A stretch of DNA of 64,000 nucleotides from Cercophora sp. LCS_1 (Eukaryota > Ascomycota > Sordariomycetes > Sordariales > Lasiosphaeriaceae). Below the pieces are notes generated by a model. The model saw nothing but the letters and a program-made list of their open reading frames with translations. It did not search any database and was not told the origin of the DNA. The DNA is taken from assembly GCA_036250225.1 (NCBI GenBank), contig JAPZLL010000030.1:1-64000 (forward strand), written 5' to 3'. A program made the position numbers and the translations under genes. Positions 20,350-30,231 of this stretch are shown here, piece after piece; the first letter of the stretch is position 1, and the number at the start of each line of letters is the position of its first letter.

Positions 20350-20787
20350 ATGAAGCTCATCTCCGTCATTGTCCTCCTCGTTGGCGTCGCCTCCGCCCTG
20401 CCGGGACAGAGTCCGGCGAGTGACAGTCTTGTAAGATTGTCTTCCCTCTCAACGGCAACACCCCCTGCCATCGGGAGCCCCCTGACTCGCAAAGGACTGT
20501 GGGGCTAACGCCTGTCATAGGAGCCCAGAGATGAGTGTGTCAGTACGTGAATCGTCCCCCTGCACCCTCCCGCCGGTTTCTGACACTCAACAGACTGCGT
20601 CAACTACTGCTGCAGCACCCATGGCAACTGCAACTACATGACCTGCTCTGGGTCCTACGTGAGTGCCGATCCATGCCGTAGCCCAGCCCAGCCCAGCCCA
20701 GCACTGTCCGCTGACATGTGCAAAATCCAGTGCGCACACAACGGCCCCGGCAATGCCTACTGCGTGTGCAATTGCCGCTACGGCTAG
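20350..20787 (+). CDS. Small secreted cysteine-rich protein, 74 aa, ten cysteines
   Basis: Four small exons: 20350-20430, 20521-20542, 20594-20658 and 20731-20787; introns are 90, 51 and 72 bp, all GT..AG. None of this is visible as a single open frame. The product has a signal peptide (MKLISVIVLLVGVASA), a short pro-like stretch ending PRDE, and a mature domain of about 45 residues with ten cysteines arranged C-x2-C-x3-CC-x5-C-x4-C-x4-C-x8-C-x-C-x-C. It is rich in Asn, Gly and Tyr. The architecture is that of secreted effectors or antimicrobial peptides, but I recognise no family and claim no activity. It sits between two inverted 2EXR paralogues. Confidence 0.75.
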
Positions 20788-21049
20788 TAGCGCCTGGCGA
20801 CGAGCAGAATGATTGCTGATGTCCGACATCTCATGAAGTCAAGTACTTGTTGCAACCTCTAATGCAACTGAACCACATGGGGCGGACTTCTTTGAAGGCG
20901 ATCCTCCGGGATTCACATTGCAAATAGCGTCAATACAAACAGATCAATTCGCAGGAAATAGCGCGGAGACATGCGAATGCTGTGTGCTAGCATTTTGAGT
21001 CCATGCCAAAACCGATAATGGTGGGATGTTTTGGTGTTTCGAAAGCTCC

Positions 21050-22036
21050 CTACAGCCGCCTATATCGCAGCATCTCGTCCATGTAATCGAAGCTCACCTC
21101 GCCACAGATCAGAGGGTTTTGCCCACCCTGGTTCACGCATATATCGACCTGAACGCGAAGGATAACATCAATCTTGGGCAGTGGCTTTGCCTCCTCCATC
21201 CCGGCCCGGCGCTGGCGCGCGTCGTGTCTCCCCCACAAGTCCCTCAAAGGCTTCAATGCTCTGTCGATGAGATGCTGTCGATCGGGTGACCCCACGTCGA
21301 GCATAGTATCTGCCATCTTCCACGGCAGGTTTACCGCTGTCGCGATACTCTTCAGCTCCCTCCATATGGCCATGTCATGAACGCTGACGACGCCCGAGTC
21401 CGACCTCTCATACCACCCTTTTGCGATTGCTTTGGGGGTGCCGGGCGGCAAAACAAAGCGCTGGCGCGTCCGACCGAGAACCTTGATCTGGTAGTCCTTC
21501 GCTGCGAGAAGCAACTGGATGACGCGATCGCCATGCTTTCGGGGGCCTCGGGCAAGAGAGAGCGCTTTCTCGTTGTGCGTTGTAATCACTGGGAGGTCAA
21601 GAACCAGCGGGAAGTCAGTCCCCTGCACAGGGGGCGCCATGGGCCGAGTTGGATTGCGCGACCAGTGGACGTCGAGGTCCTCGAGAATGAAGGTTGTAAT
21701 AGCACGCAGCTCAAACGCATCTTTGCCGCCTCGGCGCTGCAGTCGTTCGACTACGGCGCGAGATTCGCGACACACCGAGGCAATGACAGGTGTTGCATAC
21801 ACGTAATACTCACTGCTACTACCCCAGGAGCTCAAGTGATCGTATAACTCGACCGCCCGTTCATCGTTCCGTTTGCGCGGCCGACGGCGCGTGAGCGGGA
21901 TGCTTTCCTGCCAGATTTTCTCGCGCACTTCGAGCGGCAGCTTTGCGAGGGGGAATGTCTTGGGAATTTCCATAGCAGAAGGGTTGTTGGGCTTGGAAAT
22001 GGCCCGGGATTTGCGCTTCCGGGTAGAGTTGGACAT
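21050..22036 (-). CDS. 2EXR-domain protein, 328 aa
   Basis: An intronless frame with a basic start (SNSTRKRKSRAISK) and the 2EXR signature FPLAKLPLEVREKIWQESI near residues 28-46. It keeps the family pattern VIASVCRESRAVVERLQRR. It is paralogous, in opposite orientation, to the gene at 18414: LLLAAKDYQIKVLGRTRQRF, AIAKGW, IWRELKSIA and HDARQRRAGMEEAKPLPKID. It has the full C-terminus (FDYMDEMLRYRRL). Function unknown. Confidence 0.78.
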   Translation of the reverse strand: MSNSTRKRKSRAISKPNNPSAMEIPKTFPLAKLPLEVREKIWQESIPLTRRRPRKRNDERAVELYDHLSSWGSSSEYYVYATPVIASVCRESRAVVERLQRRGGKDAFELRAITTFILEDLDVHWSRNPTRPMAPPVQGTDFPLVLDLPVITTHNEKALSLARGPRKHGDRVIQLLLAAKDYQIKVLGRTRQRFVLPPGTPKAIAKGWYERSDSGVVSVHDMAIWRELKSIATAVNLPWKMADTMLDVGSPDRQHLIDRALKPLRDLWGRHDARQRRAGMEEAKPLPKIDVILRVQVDICVNQGGQNPLICGEVSFDYMDEMLRYRRL

Positions 22037-22459
22037 TGTCGCCTGGCGTTACTGAGCGGCGCTGGTATTGTACGATCTTGGAGGAAAATGGGCGCTCGCC
22101 GTCAGGATGAGGTTCGGGGATTTGGGGCTCAGAGCGGCTCCACTGAGACCCGGGAGGGGGCGGCTGCACTTGTGTGACCGGAGACTGCCCAATCGAAAGT
22201 CTCAGCGATGCCATGCTTTCACAGCACTGCGCCACTGCACCGCATCTCGACGCCTGAGAGTTCGTTGCCCAGGGGTTCGCCCGAATCATCTGGCACTAAA
22301 CGTGTTTTCTAGTAACCCCCATTACACCATTTCAACAAGTCGGGCAAGAAGTTGCGTTGTAGGTCTGGTCTGGGTCAAGTGACGAGCGGAACGGAATCAA
22401 CCTCTTTCTTGATTGGCACCAACGTTTGCTTCTTTCTGAGCCCCCCTGGCGCAGAGAAG
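22037..22459. other. Intergenic
   Basis: About 420 bp upstream of the 2EXR gene; nothing recognisable. Confidence 0.45.
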
Positions 22460-22624
22460 GGAAAGGTTGGAGGTGTGGCGTGAGAACAATGTTGACCAGT
22501 CGACCGCCAAAGCTCAGTGGCGCGGTGAGGTATGGAACCATCATAATGACCCGGCCACCGATATTGACTACAACGCTGACCCCCTCAGCGGTTCGAAAGC
22601 TAGCAGCTTTGGCCGGATACTAGT
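22460..22624 (+). pseudogene. Fragment of a VIT/vWA gene
   Basis: About 165 bp align with 28780-28935 inside the intact VIT/vWA gene. Peptide match: WNHHNDPATDID...GSKASSFG here, WNHYNDPATDVD...GSKASSFG there (near residue 1200 of the intact protein). Nothing else of that gene is present. The fragment abuts the 3' end of the STAND-type gene tail to tail and has the same orientation as the intact VIT/vWA gene. Confidence 0.8.
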
Positions 22625-24949
22625 TTACTCCATGTCGTCCGGGAGGCTGGCCGTGCTTTGTGAGATGGCTGTCCTTCCTAACTCAAACATTTTGTTGGCT
22701 AAGCAAACATAGATTAATTAGCTATACTGGCAAGAGATGCAGCAGACAAAATCTCACCTTGAACACTGTGAAAGTTGAGGTATTTAAAGCCTTTCGGGTA
22801 ATAATAAACTTTACGTATACCTAGACCCTCAATCTGCACCAGCCAAGTCGGGAATGAAAACCTGGTCATTCCGTTCAGTGGGTCGTTAGAGTTTTCAAAA
22901 AAGGGTTCCGGCACTGTTGAAGTTCAATCAGCGGGGTGTGTAAGGCGTTCCCGGGGAAATTCTGACTTACAAGCCTGGCTCAGGATTGTGCAGTTGTTTC
23001 TGCTGACGATGACCAGCCTAAACTTTCCTTGGGCGTCACGAGTTATGAGCAGTTCGGCATCGGCCATACAGATCTCCTCGCACTGGACTTCGGTTGCTTG
23101 TCTGGAATCAATCACTTGGTGTCAGCTGGGTTGCCACAGCCAGCCCACCAAATTCCTCACAGGTGAAGAGCGACAGTCTCGTCGGGCCGAAGATATTGGA
23201 GACTCAACACAAATAGCTCCATCCTCATGTCTTCGAGTTGCCGGTAAAGCTTGTCGGCGCCTGATGCAGTGTCAGTCCCGGCCTGAGACATTTTAATGGT
23301 GCTCCTACTTTCAGGGCTCGTCATGTGAAAAGCCACATCCGTTGTCTCGATTTGGTGAAGAAGGACATCACCACCGAAGCCAAAACACTCTACTCCTTGG
23401 ATAACCACGTTCATCTTGTCGGCAACCTTGAGAGTGGTGTTCCGCTTCACTGCTCAGGTCAGTTGGGACACAAAATCTGGTCTTTGACGGCCCACGAGCG
23501 GATACTTACAGCGGAGCTCGCTCTTGGTAACATCGCCTGGCTCGTCCGGGTTTTGCTCATACTGAATTTGGAGCTCGGCATAGTCGAGACAAGATGGACC
23601 CCGAAAATTCCCTTGGTGGGTCAATCCCCGGTAATGCAGCAGTGTCAACCCCGCAACACTGTCCTTGGACAGAGTCCGGTGGCCGACTTTGAAATTCACC
23701 GTTTCCATGTTTTTGTGAATGCTGCTGGTATTCCCTCTAGCGCGAAGAATGCGCACCTGACGACCATCTGGTGACGGGTGAACAAGCATATTGCTCAACC
23801 CTCGGCCGAGCATCGAGGCTGCCTGCGCAGTCGAAAGCGCCTGGACGAACGATTCTTCAAAGTCGGCGATGTCTGAAGCAGCACTTTAGATAGCGAACTC
23901 CAGAGAAAGATCGCCTACTCACCACTAGCGCAGACGTCTTTTATCACGAGAGAAACCAGTCTATGGCTCACATGGTCCACAGCCTTGTAGATTGTCCACG
24001 ACAGTTGAGTGCTGCCAAGTTGGCGAAAGGGAAAACTGATTGGCGATACTAGTATCGTCAGCCAAGCAAACCAGGGGAGAACGTAATTGGCGAAAACTTA
24101 CAGGAAATGCGCTCCAGAGGGGAGTGTTCTGGCAAAGACGCGTCTCTGCTCTTGCAATTGCAGACGAACAACTGGGCCGACCCAGGTTTCTGCCAGTCAT
24201 CGTGCAAATTTGCTTTTGGACAGAGGAGTTTCTGGTCGCGCTCTGTCTCCAGGAACACTTTGAACATAGTCGTTGGAGGAACAACCAGAGTTTCCATGGA
24301 ATCCTGCCGGTTAAACTTGGATGATGAAGCTCGAAGATTCTCAGACCACCAGGCATGAATTTCCTCCAGCCTGTCAGAGTTGGCTCTCATCGTTTCTTCA
24401 ATTTTGGTGGCCTTGGAGCTGTGGTGTGTCAGTGCCCTTTCTTGTGACTATCTTCAGGATCCTTGTAGTAGAGTACTTGATGATGAAGCCCAACACCAAA
24501 TCAAGGCTGTTTGTGTGAATCATAAGGTTACTTCGTAATGTGGCGAGATCTCCTGCTTCGGTTGTCCAGGCAATTTTCTTGTAGTTTCTGATCAACTCCT
24601 GGCTCCACCGATAGAAGCGTGGTTTTGAAGGGTCCTGTTGCTGCCCGATATCGCTGTATTTTTCGACGATTTTCTCCAGATGTTTCAGCGTCTCGAAGCA
24701 GCTTTTGAGAATATGCCCGACACTCTGTCCGCCAGGGTTCCCAGGGGACAAGGTCGGGACAGACAAACCAGCGACTCCATCACGAGAATCCTGCAGAGCC
24801 ATCAGGGCTGCGCTCAAGGAAAGAAGCTGGTTTTCGACTTCGCGAAACTCGGCAGGGGCAGACTTTGCACCCTTGGAAAAGGCTAGCGCAATGGACTTGG
24901 CAATTTTGGCCATGGCGATAACATCGCCGATTGAAACGGGAGACGCCAT
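22625..24949 (-). CDS. STAND-type N-terminal (HeLo-like) domain protein, 642 aa
   Basis: Eight exons: 24949-24477, 24418-24102, 24048-23923, 23872-23510, 23449-23161, 23101-22971, 22913-22758 and 22698-22625. All seven introns are 50-60 bp, GT..AG, and the frame closes exactly. Residues 1 to about 200 look like the alpha-helical N-terminal domain of fungal STAND proteins: SIGDVIAMAKIAKSIALAFS, FREVENQLLSLSAALMALQD, SCFETLKHLEKIVEKY. No P-loop, NACHT, NB-ARC or repeat domain follows. The C-terminal 400 residues (for example EVQCEEICMADAELLITRDA and RFSFPTWLVQIEGL) are not recognised. The last exon is supported by conservation in the decayed copy at 17.4 kb. It is divergent from the VIT/vWA gene with a 278-bp spacer. 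A role in cell-death signalling is only inferred. Confidence 0.75.
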
Positions 24950-25227
24950 TGTGGTGATGTACCGAGTGCTGCAGACTGTTGTTGACCCAAGATGGAGGTG
25001 AAATGAGTGAGATTGAGGAGATCTGTCGTGAGGCTCCCCGAGTGTCCCAACACAGCCCCTCGGTTAGGGGCTGTGCCAGACTGCAAGAAGCCGATTGGAC
25101 CTGCACCTCTTGGCGGCCCGCGGGCGATGCATGTTTGCCTTGAAGGCAACCACCCATTTCCAACGTCGTTGAACCACTTTGTTCTTCATCCAGAGTCACT
25201 CACCAGCAAATCCAGAAAACCGCTTCC
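24950..25227. promoter_or_regulatory. Bidirectional promoter of the STAND-type and VIT/vWA genes
   Basis: Only 278 bp separate the two start codons, so the genes probably share control elements. No specific motif stands out. Confidence 0.5.
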
Positions 25228-28200
25228 ATGGCCCGAACACTGGGCAGGATATTCACAGCGGGGATTGTGTGGGATCCACAGGAACCCCTTCCCTTCGAAT
25301 ACCAGAATAGCGCCTTCCCGCACTTTCAGCAAGAAGTCGACGATGTCGGACCTGCATTCCCAGGACGGGTCAATCGCATGACAGCCCCTCCAGCGCACAC
25401 GTATGCCCTTCAGGTCATCGGTCATGGACCAACGCCTGGTGAACTTGCTCCTCCCCACCCAGGCCTAATGGGCCATCCTGGCATTGCGAAACCCTTCCCA
25501 ACTTTGGCAGTGCGAGAGCATGACCGAGGTGTCCTCCCGCCACTTTCAATTTCTCTTGACGTGTCTATCGTCCAGGACACGGCCAAGGTGACCGTGAGCC
25601 AGATCTTTTGGAACGACTCGGTCCGTCCCATCAAGGAAGCAGCATACACCTTTCCTCTCCCTACGGGTTGCACTGTGACCGATTTCAATTGTCGAATCGG
25701 TGCAAACAAGATCATCAAGGGCGACGTGCAACCCAAGGAGCAGGCTCGCGAAACCTTCCAACGTCATATCAAGGAGCACCAGTCTGGCGCTGCGCTGCTT
25801 GAACAAGATACACCCGAGATCTTCACAACTACGCTGGGCAATATTCCGGAAAAAACCAAGATCAAGGTCACCTTGAGCTACATCACGCTACTGAAACACC
25901 ACTTTGCCGATGCTCTGGGGGCCACAACGTTGACGATTCCCACGTACATTGCCAGCCGTTATGGGTCCCCACCTGAAGGATACAATGGCGCGGAATCATC
26001 CAACGTCCCTCAGGGGCTCACGCTGCAAATTGAGGTAACGGAGTCTGAGAGGGTCCGTTCAGTTGTTAGCAATACGCACAAGATTACCGTGGAGAAACGC
26101 CACGGGAAGGGAAAAGCCACCAGCTTCGCCGAACTTGCCGGCGAGTCCCCACACGGCGACTTGGAGGTCATTCACGTCGGATTGGAGTCAAGTTCCGCTT
26201 TCCTCGACAAAGACTTTGTCCTTGACATTACCACCGAGCATAGCTGTGACCACGAAGCCCCCCAGGCCTGGCTTGAAGAGCACCCAACTCTACCGGACCA
26301 CAGAGCACTAATGTTGACACTGCCAAGCCAGTTTCTTGGACAAGTGTCCGCCACACGCCAGCGCAAGAGCGAGATCCTTTTCCTCGCCGACCGCTCGGGC
26401 TCCATGCGGAGAAAGATGCAGCCTTTGATATCGTCCCTGCATTTCTTCCTCAAGGGCATTCCAGAGGGCCACAAGTTCAACATCTGGAGTTTTGGCTCAA
26501 ATTATAGCTGGTGGTCACCACAGTCTGTCGAATACAGCGCAGAAACCCTTGAGGCTGCTCTCACTTTTGTTGACAACGACTTCTCGGCGAACATGGGAGG
26601 AACAGAGATTCTTCCAGCTATCCAGGCCATTGTTGCTGCCAGAGACAAGAGTATGCCCGCAGACATTGTGGTTCTAACCGATGGGCAAGTCTGGAGATTG
26701 GACGACACCTTGGACTTCATCCACGAGACGCGGATGAAAACTGAGGGACGGGTCCGCTTCTTCTCGTTAGGAATTGGAGACTCCGTCTCGCATGCTTTGG
26801 TCGAAGGCATCGCAAAGGCCGGCGGTGGATACGCAGAGGTTATTCCTGAGACAGTCGGTGACGGATGGGAAGACCGAGTGGTCAGCATGCTCAAGGCTGC
26901 ATTGACGACAGAGCATCTTGGGCCGTTGCATCTCGAATTTGAGGGGAATCCAGGTACGCACAACCGTGGTGAGAACCGTGTGTGTTATGAAACTGACAGC
27001 TTCTCAGGCCTAAACCTTTCCGAGGCGCAACGCTCGCCAGCCGATATCTCAACGCTCAGCCCATTCAACCATAATCGCGCCTACTTCTTGTTCGACAACA
27101 TCGACGGCCAGCTTGACGGCATAACCGTCAAATCGGTCACGGGATCTACACCAGATGCATCCATCTGTATTCCCGTCCGAAGACTCGAGAAGAAGGATAC
27201 AACCATCCACAGCCTGGCCGCCCGTTCTCTTCTAGAGGACCTTGAGCGTGGCACAAGCCATCTCCATCTCGGTCTCAACAGAGCCAGGCGCGGAACTTGG
27301 GTTGAGAGCAGTCAGGTCCGACGTGAGGCCGAAGCCATTGCGTGCAAGTGGTCGCTCGTCTCCAAATGGACGAGTTTCGTCCTAGTTGAGGAGCCGTATC
27401 AACCAAAAGGCGATGACCCGTTCATGGACAGCATTTTCGAGATGAATGACATGGGCGGAGACAACCTTTTACAGCCCAGGGGTGACTTGAAGCTGTTGGA
27501 AACTCTACCCAGCTTCACGGAAGCTGCATGTGTGACAACATCGGAACCCATGGTTGGGGGTGTATTTTCTCCGGGAAAACTGGAGGCCACCACGTCACAT
27601 GGATACCAGCAGCCACAGAGAACCGCCAGTGGAGGAATGAAGCGGTATTCCCAGAGGGTGTTGGTGAGAAATTTTAAAGAGAAGTCAGTCCGGCGGGCGC
27701 TCACCTCCGATCAAGACAATCTCTTGTTCATGCCACAGGCAGCACCCCCTCCGGAACGCTTGATTTCGCCACCACCCGTGGAGACTAGCTTCGCCGCTCC
27801 TCCCACCGTACCGAACGCCACTCGGCCTGTTGTTATCTCGATGATAGAAACAAACTCGAGCTCTCAGCTTGCCGATTTCGAACAGCTAGATGCGTGGAAA
27901 GACTTGAGTCACACGACACCGCCTTCTAGACAAGGTCATCATCGTGTTTCCGAGTGCGAAGACCGAATCGACCTTGAGATGGGCTTGTATCTAGTCGGCG
28001 TCAGCCCTCCTATGGAAATGGCGAGTTTCAGGTCCAATTCCATTTTCGACTTGGTTACCGCACCCCAGACTGAACACGTATCGGCGGGAGCTGGGGAGGG
28101 AAAATCTGGTGCTGTCGAAGTTGCAGCCAGGGCTGCATCGCCCAACCCGCTTGATGCCGCAGCTGACCCTAAAGAAGCACAAGAAAGGATGACACGTGCT

Positions 28201-29823
28201 CCTCCAACTCTTTCATGCACTGTCCATCAAGGGAGCATCCGGTCCCTGGGCAGGAAGGTTGGCCGGGACAGATCTTCTTTTGAGAGTCCTCTGTTCCCCA
28301 AATCAACTAGCCGCCCCACTGCGTCCAATGCTGGAGCAACACTCAGATTGGAAGACGTTGTAGAAGAAGATGACGAACGATCGAGACGGCCTAAACCACT
28401 CCTCCGTTTCGAGATTGGAAGAGCCGGTGCCGCGGGCGCCAACAGGAGAGAATCGCGAGATGTGCAGGACCACCACCAGTCAGACGACAGAAGCCAAACT
28501 GCAGAGCCGATCGACCAGCCACGTATTTGGTCATCGAGAGATACGAATGTTGCTTGCTTAACCGGCACTGCGAGGGAGACTACTGACGAGGACTGGAACA
28601 ACATGTACGTCGGCCGTCAAGACTCTCTCACGCCGACTACGGAAGATACAACTTCGTGGATGAACCTCCCGTCAAATAGTGCTTTGGCCGGGGAATCTCT
28701 CGCAGCTCAGACTTCTACCTCGTCCTCACAGTCAACGCAGCCAAGGGGCTTCATACCACGCTTTGATGACACATCCATTGCGCCTTTGACCGACAATCTT
28801 GACGAGTCGGCCACCAAATCTCAGCGGCGCGGCGAGACATGGAACCATTACAATGACCCGGCCACCGACGTCGACAAGCATGTCGATCTCCTTGGTGGTT
28901 CGAAAGCTAGCAGCTTTGGCCTGACACCAGTTTATTGCCAGGTTCCATGTTCTCCGGCCCTGAGTACATCCCGCTCGCAGATGGAAATATGCCCTACGAC
29001 CACCCCCGGCGCAAAGAGCTCTTCCACTCGGGGGCTCGGCGACTTCGTTCGAGAGGACAGGGGCATCGAAGAAGACGATGCCGATATCCAGGTCCCTAAC
29101 ATGTACCCCAAAATCTGTCTTGATGCCAAGAACACCTCTTTTGTCAGCAGTGCGACTGTTGCCCGAGACGCCAAAGATGAGTTGCCAAAGCTCCCCATTA
29201 AGCAGCGAGGGTTAATTAATACGACTGTTGAGCTCGATTCTCCGAGAGAGAGAGAATTTGGAATGAACTCGGCGGTCCTCAATTGTAAGCGGGCATTGAT
29301 CGCAGGACATGACATCGACAAAGACGGTTCCGAGCCTTCAGCGGAGGTGATATCCATATCAACAACGCCGCTCCGGGCCGCTATGGACGATCGAAGCTAT
29401 ATTCGCATGCTTCTCGGCCACCAGAAGTTCGACGGCTCATTCCTGTTTTCGGTACTTGAGGACGTACTCGGTAGGGAGATTTCGGACGTGGCCACGACAC
29501 TCAAGGAGAATTGGGCAGGCTTCAGCAGTACCTGGCTTGACACTGCCATTGTTGTGGTTCTGCTGGAGCGAGACTTTTCATCACGCAAGTCACTGTGGAC
29601 TTTGATGCATTCCAAGGCGATGCGGTATCTAGAGAAAGCCTTTCCAGGGGGTGAAGATGGCAGCAAACTGCAAAAGTGGCTGGACTTGGTCCGGGGGAAG
29701 TTGCACGGCATTTCCACTACTGGTTCCAGTGACGAGACGGATGGCGGATGGGTCAAAGTTGGAAGCGGGAGCGTGTATGACAGCGCTCCCCGCGAGTTGG
29801 TTCAGCGAGCTCCATGCGACTGA
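25228..29823 (+). CDS. VIT and von Willebrand factor A domain protein, about 1513 aa
   Basis: A long frame from the ATG at 25228, with one likely in-frame 54-bp intron (26954-27007, GTACGC..TCTCAG) that would otherwise insert 18 residues; unspliced length is 1531 aa. A VIT domain lies near residues 92-232 (DVSIVQDTAKVTVSQIFWND, AYTFPLPTGCTVTDF). The vWA domain lies near 380-550 with the metal-site motifs DRSGS, GGTEI and VVLTDG. A long, low-complexity, Ser/Pro-rich middle follows (about 700-1380). The C-terminus ends in a helical block (FLFSVLEDVLGREI, WLDTAIVVVLLERDF) like that of other vWA5-type proteins. Related proteins are cytosolic; the function in fungi is unclear. A fragment of this gene sits at 22460-22624. 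Confidence 0.85.
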   Translation: MARTLGRIFTAGIVWDPQEPLPFEYQNSAFPHFQQEVDDVGPAFPGRVNRMTAPPAHTYALQVIGHGPTPGELAPPHPGLMGHPGIAKPFPTLAVREHDRGVLPPLSISLDVSIVQDTAKVTVSQIFWNDSVRPIKEAAYTFPLPTGCTVTDFNCRIGANKIIKGDVQPKEQARETFQRHIKEHQSGAALLEQDTPEIFTTTLGNIPEKTKIKVTLSYITLLKHHFADALGATTLTIPTYIASRYGSPPEGYNGAESSNVPQGLTLQIEVTESERVRSVVSNTHKITVEKRHGKGKATSFAELAGESPHGDLEVIHVGLESSSAFLDKDFVLDITTEHSCDHEAPQAWLEEHPTLPDHRALMLTLPSQFLGQVSATRQRKSEILFLADRSGSMRRKMQPLISSLHFFLKGIPEGHKFNIWSFGSNYSWWSPQSVEYSAETLEAALTFVDNDFSANMGGTEILPAIQAIVAARDKSMPADIVVLTDGQVWRLDDTLDFIHETRMKTEGRVRFFSLGIGDSVSHALVEGIAKAGGGYAEVIPETVGDGWEDRVVSMLKAALTTEHLGPLHLEFEGNPGTHNRGENRVCYETDSFSGLNLSEAQRSPADISTLSPFNHNRAYFLFDNIDGQLDGITVKSVTGSTPDASICIPVRRLEKKDTTIHSLAARSLLEDLERGTSHLHLGLNRARRGTWVESSQVRREAEAIACKWSLVSKWTSFVLVEEPYQPKGDDPFMDSIFEMNDMGGDNLLQPRGDLKLLETLPSFTEAACVTTSEPMVGGVFSPGKLEATTSHGYQQPQRTASGGMKRYSQRVLVRNFKEKSVRRALTSDQDNLLFMPQAAPPPERLISPPPVETSFAAPPTVPNATRPVVISMIETNSSSQLADFEQLDAWKDLSHTTPPSRQGHHRVSECEDRIDLEMGLYLVGVSPPMEMASFRSNSIFDLVTAPQTEHVSAGAGEGKSGAVEVAARAASPNPLDAAADPKEAQERMTRAPPTLSCTVHQGSIRSLGRKVGRDRSSFESPLFPKSTSRPTASNAGATLRLEDVVEEDDERSRRPKPLLRFEIGRAGAAGANRRESRDVQDHHQSDDRSQTAEPIDQPRIWSSRDTNVACLTGTARETTDEDWNNMYVGRQDSLTPTTEDTTSWMNLPSNSALAGESLAAQTSTSSSQSTQPRGFIPRFDDTSIAPLTDNLDESATKSQRRGETWNHYNDPATDVDKHVDLLGGSKASSFGLTPVYCQVPCSPALSTSRSQMEICPTTTPGAKSSSTRGLGDFVREDRGIEEDDADIQVPNMYPKICLDAKNTSFVSSATVARDAKDELPKLPIKQRGLINTTVELDSPREREFGMNSAVLNCKRALIAGHDIDKDGSEPSAEVISISTTPLRAAMDDRSYIRMLLGHQKFDGSFLFSVLEDVLGREISDVATTLKENWAGFSSTWLDTAIVVVLLERDFSSRKSLWTLMHSKAMRYLEKAFPGGEDGSKLQKWLDLVRGKLHGISTTGSSDETDGGWVKVGSGSVYDSAPRELVQRAPCD

Positions 29824-30231
29824 GGGGCCAATGATAGACAACAGCGATAAGTTAACATAATTCTGCTACGTTACTCTTTCTTTCCCTTTTAGCAAATGTC
29901 TCTCCAAATGTTTTGGTAAATAGGTAGTCTGGCTGTGTACGTCAGGAGCTCGCAGAGCCGTGATTGGCACGCATGTAACTCCAAAATATAGGTTATAAAA
30001 CACCGACCTAATTAATCACCCACAAGAAATAATGGTACCCAAATGGGGCTTCTGACAATTATCCCGCCAGTGAGCGTATCACGGCAAAACAGGACAATCC
30101 CACTTACCCGGGACACCTCCATCGACCCGAACAACCTCGAATAGCACCTATCACCGAGTGGGCATTAACCTCATCATGATCTCCAAGAAGCCTGCAACAG
30201 ATTTTTTTTTACTCCCTAAATCGCAGCCAAC
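29824..30231. other. Intergenic
   Basis: About 410 bp, AT-rich, between two genes on the same strand; nothing recognisable. Confidence 0.5.
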
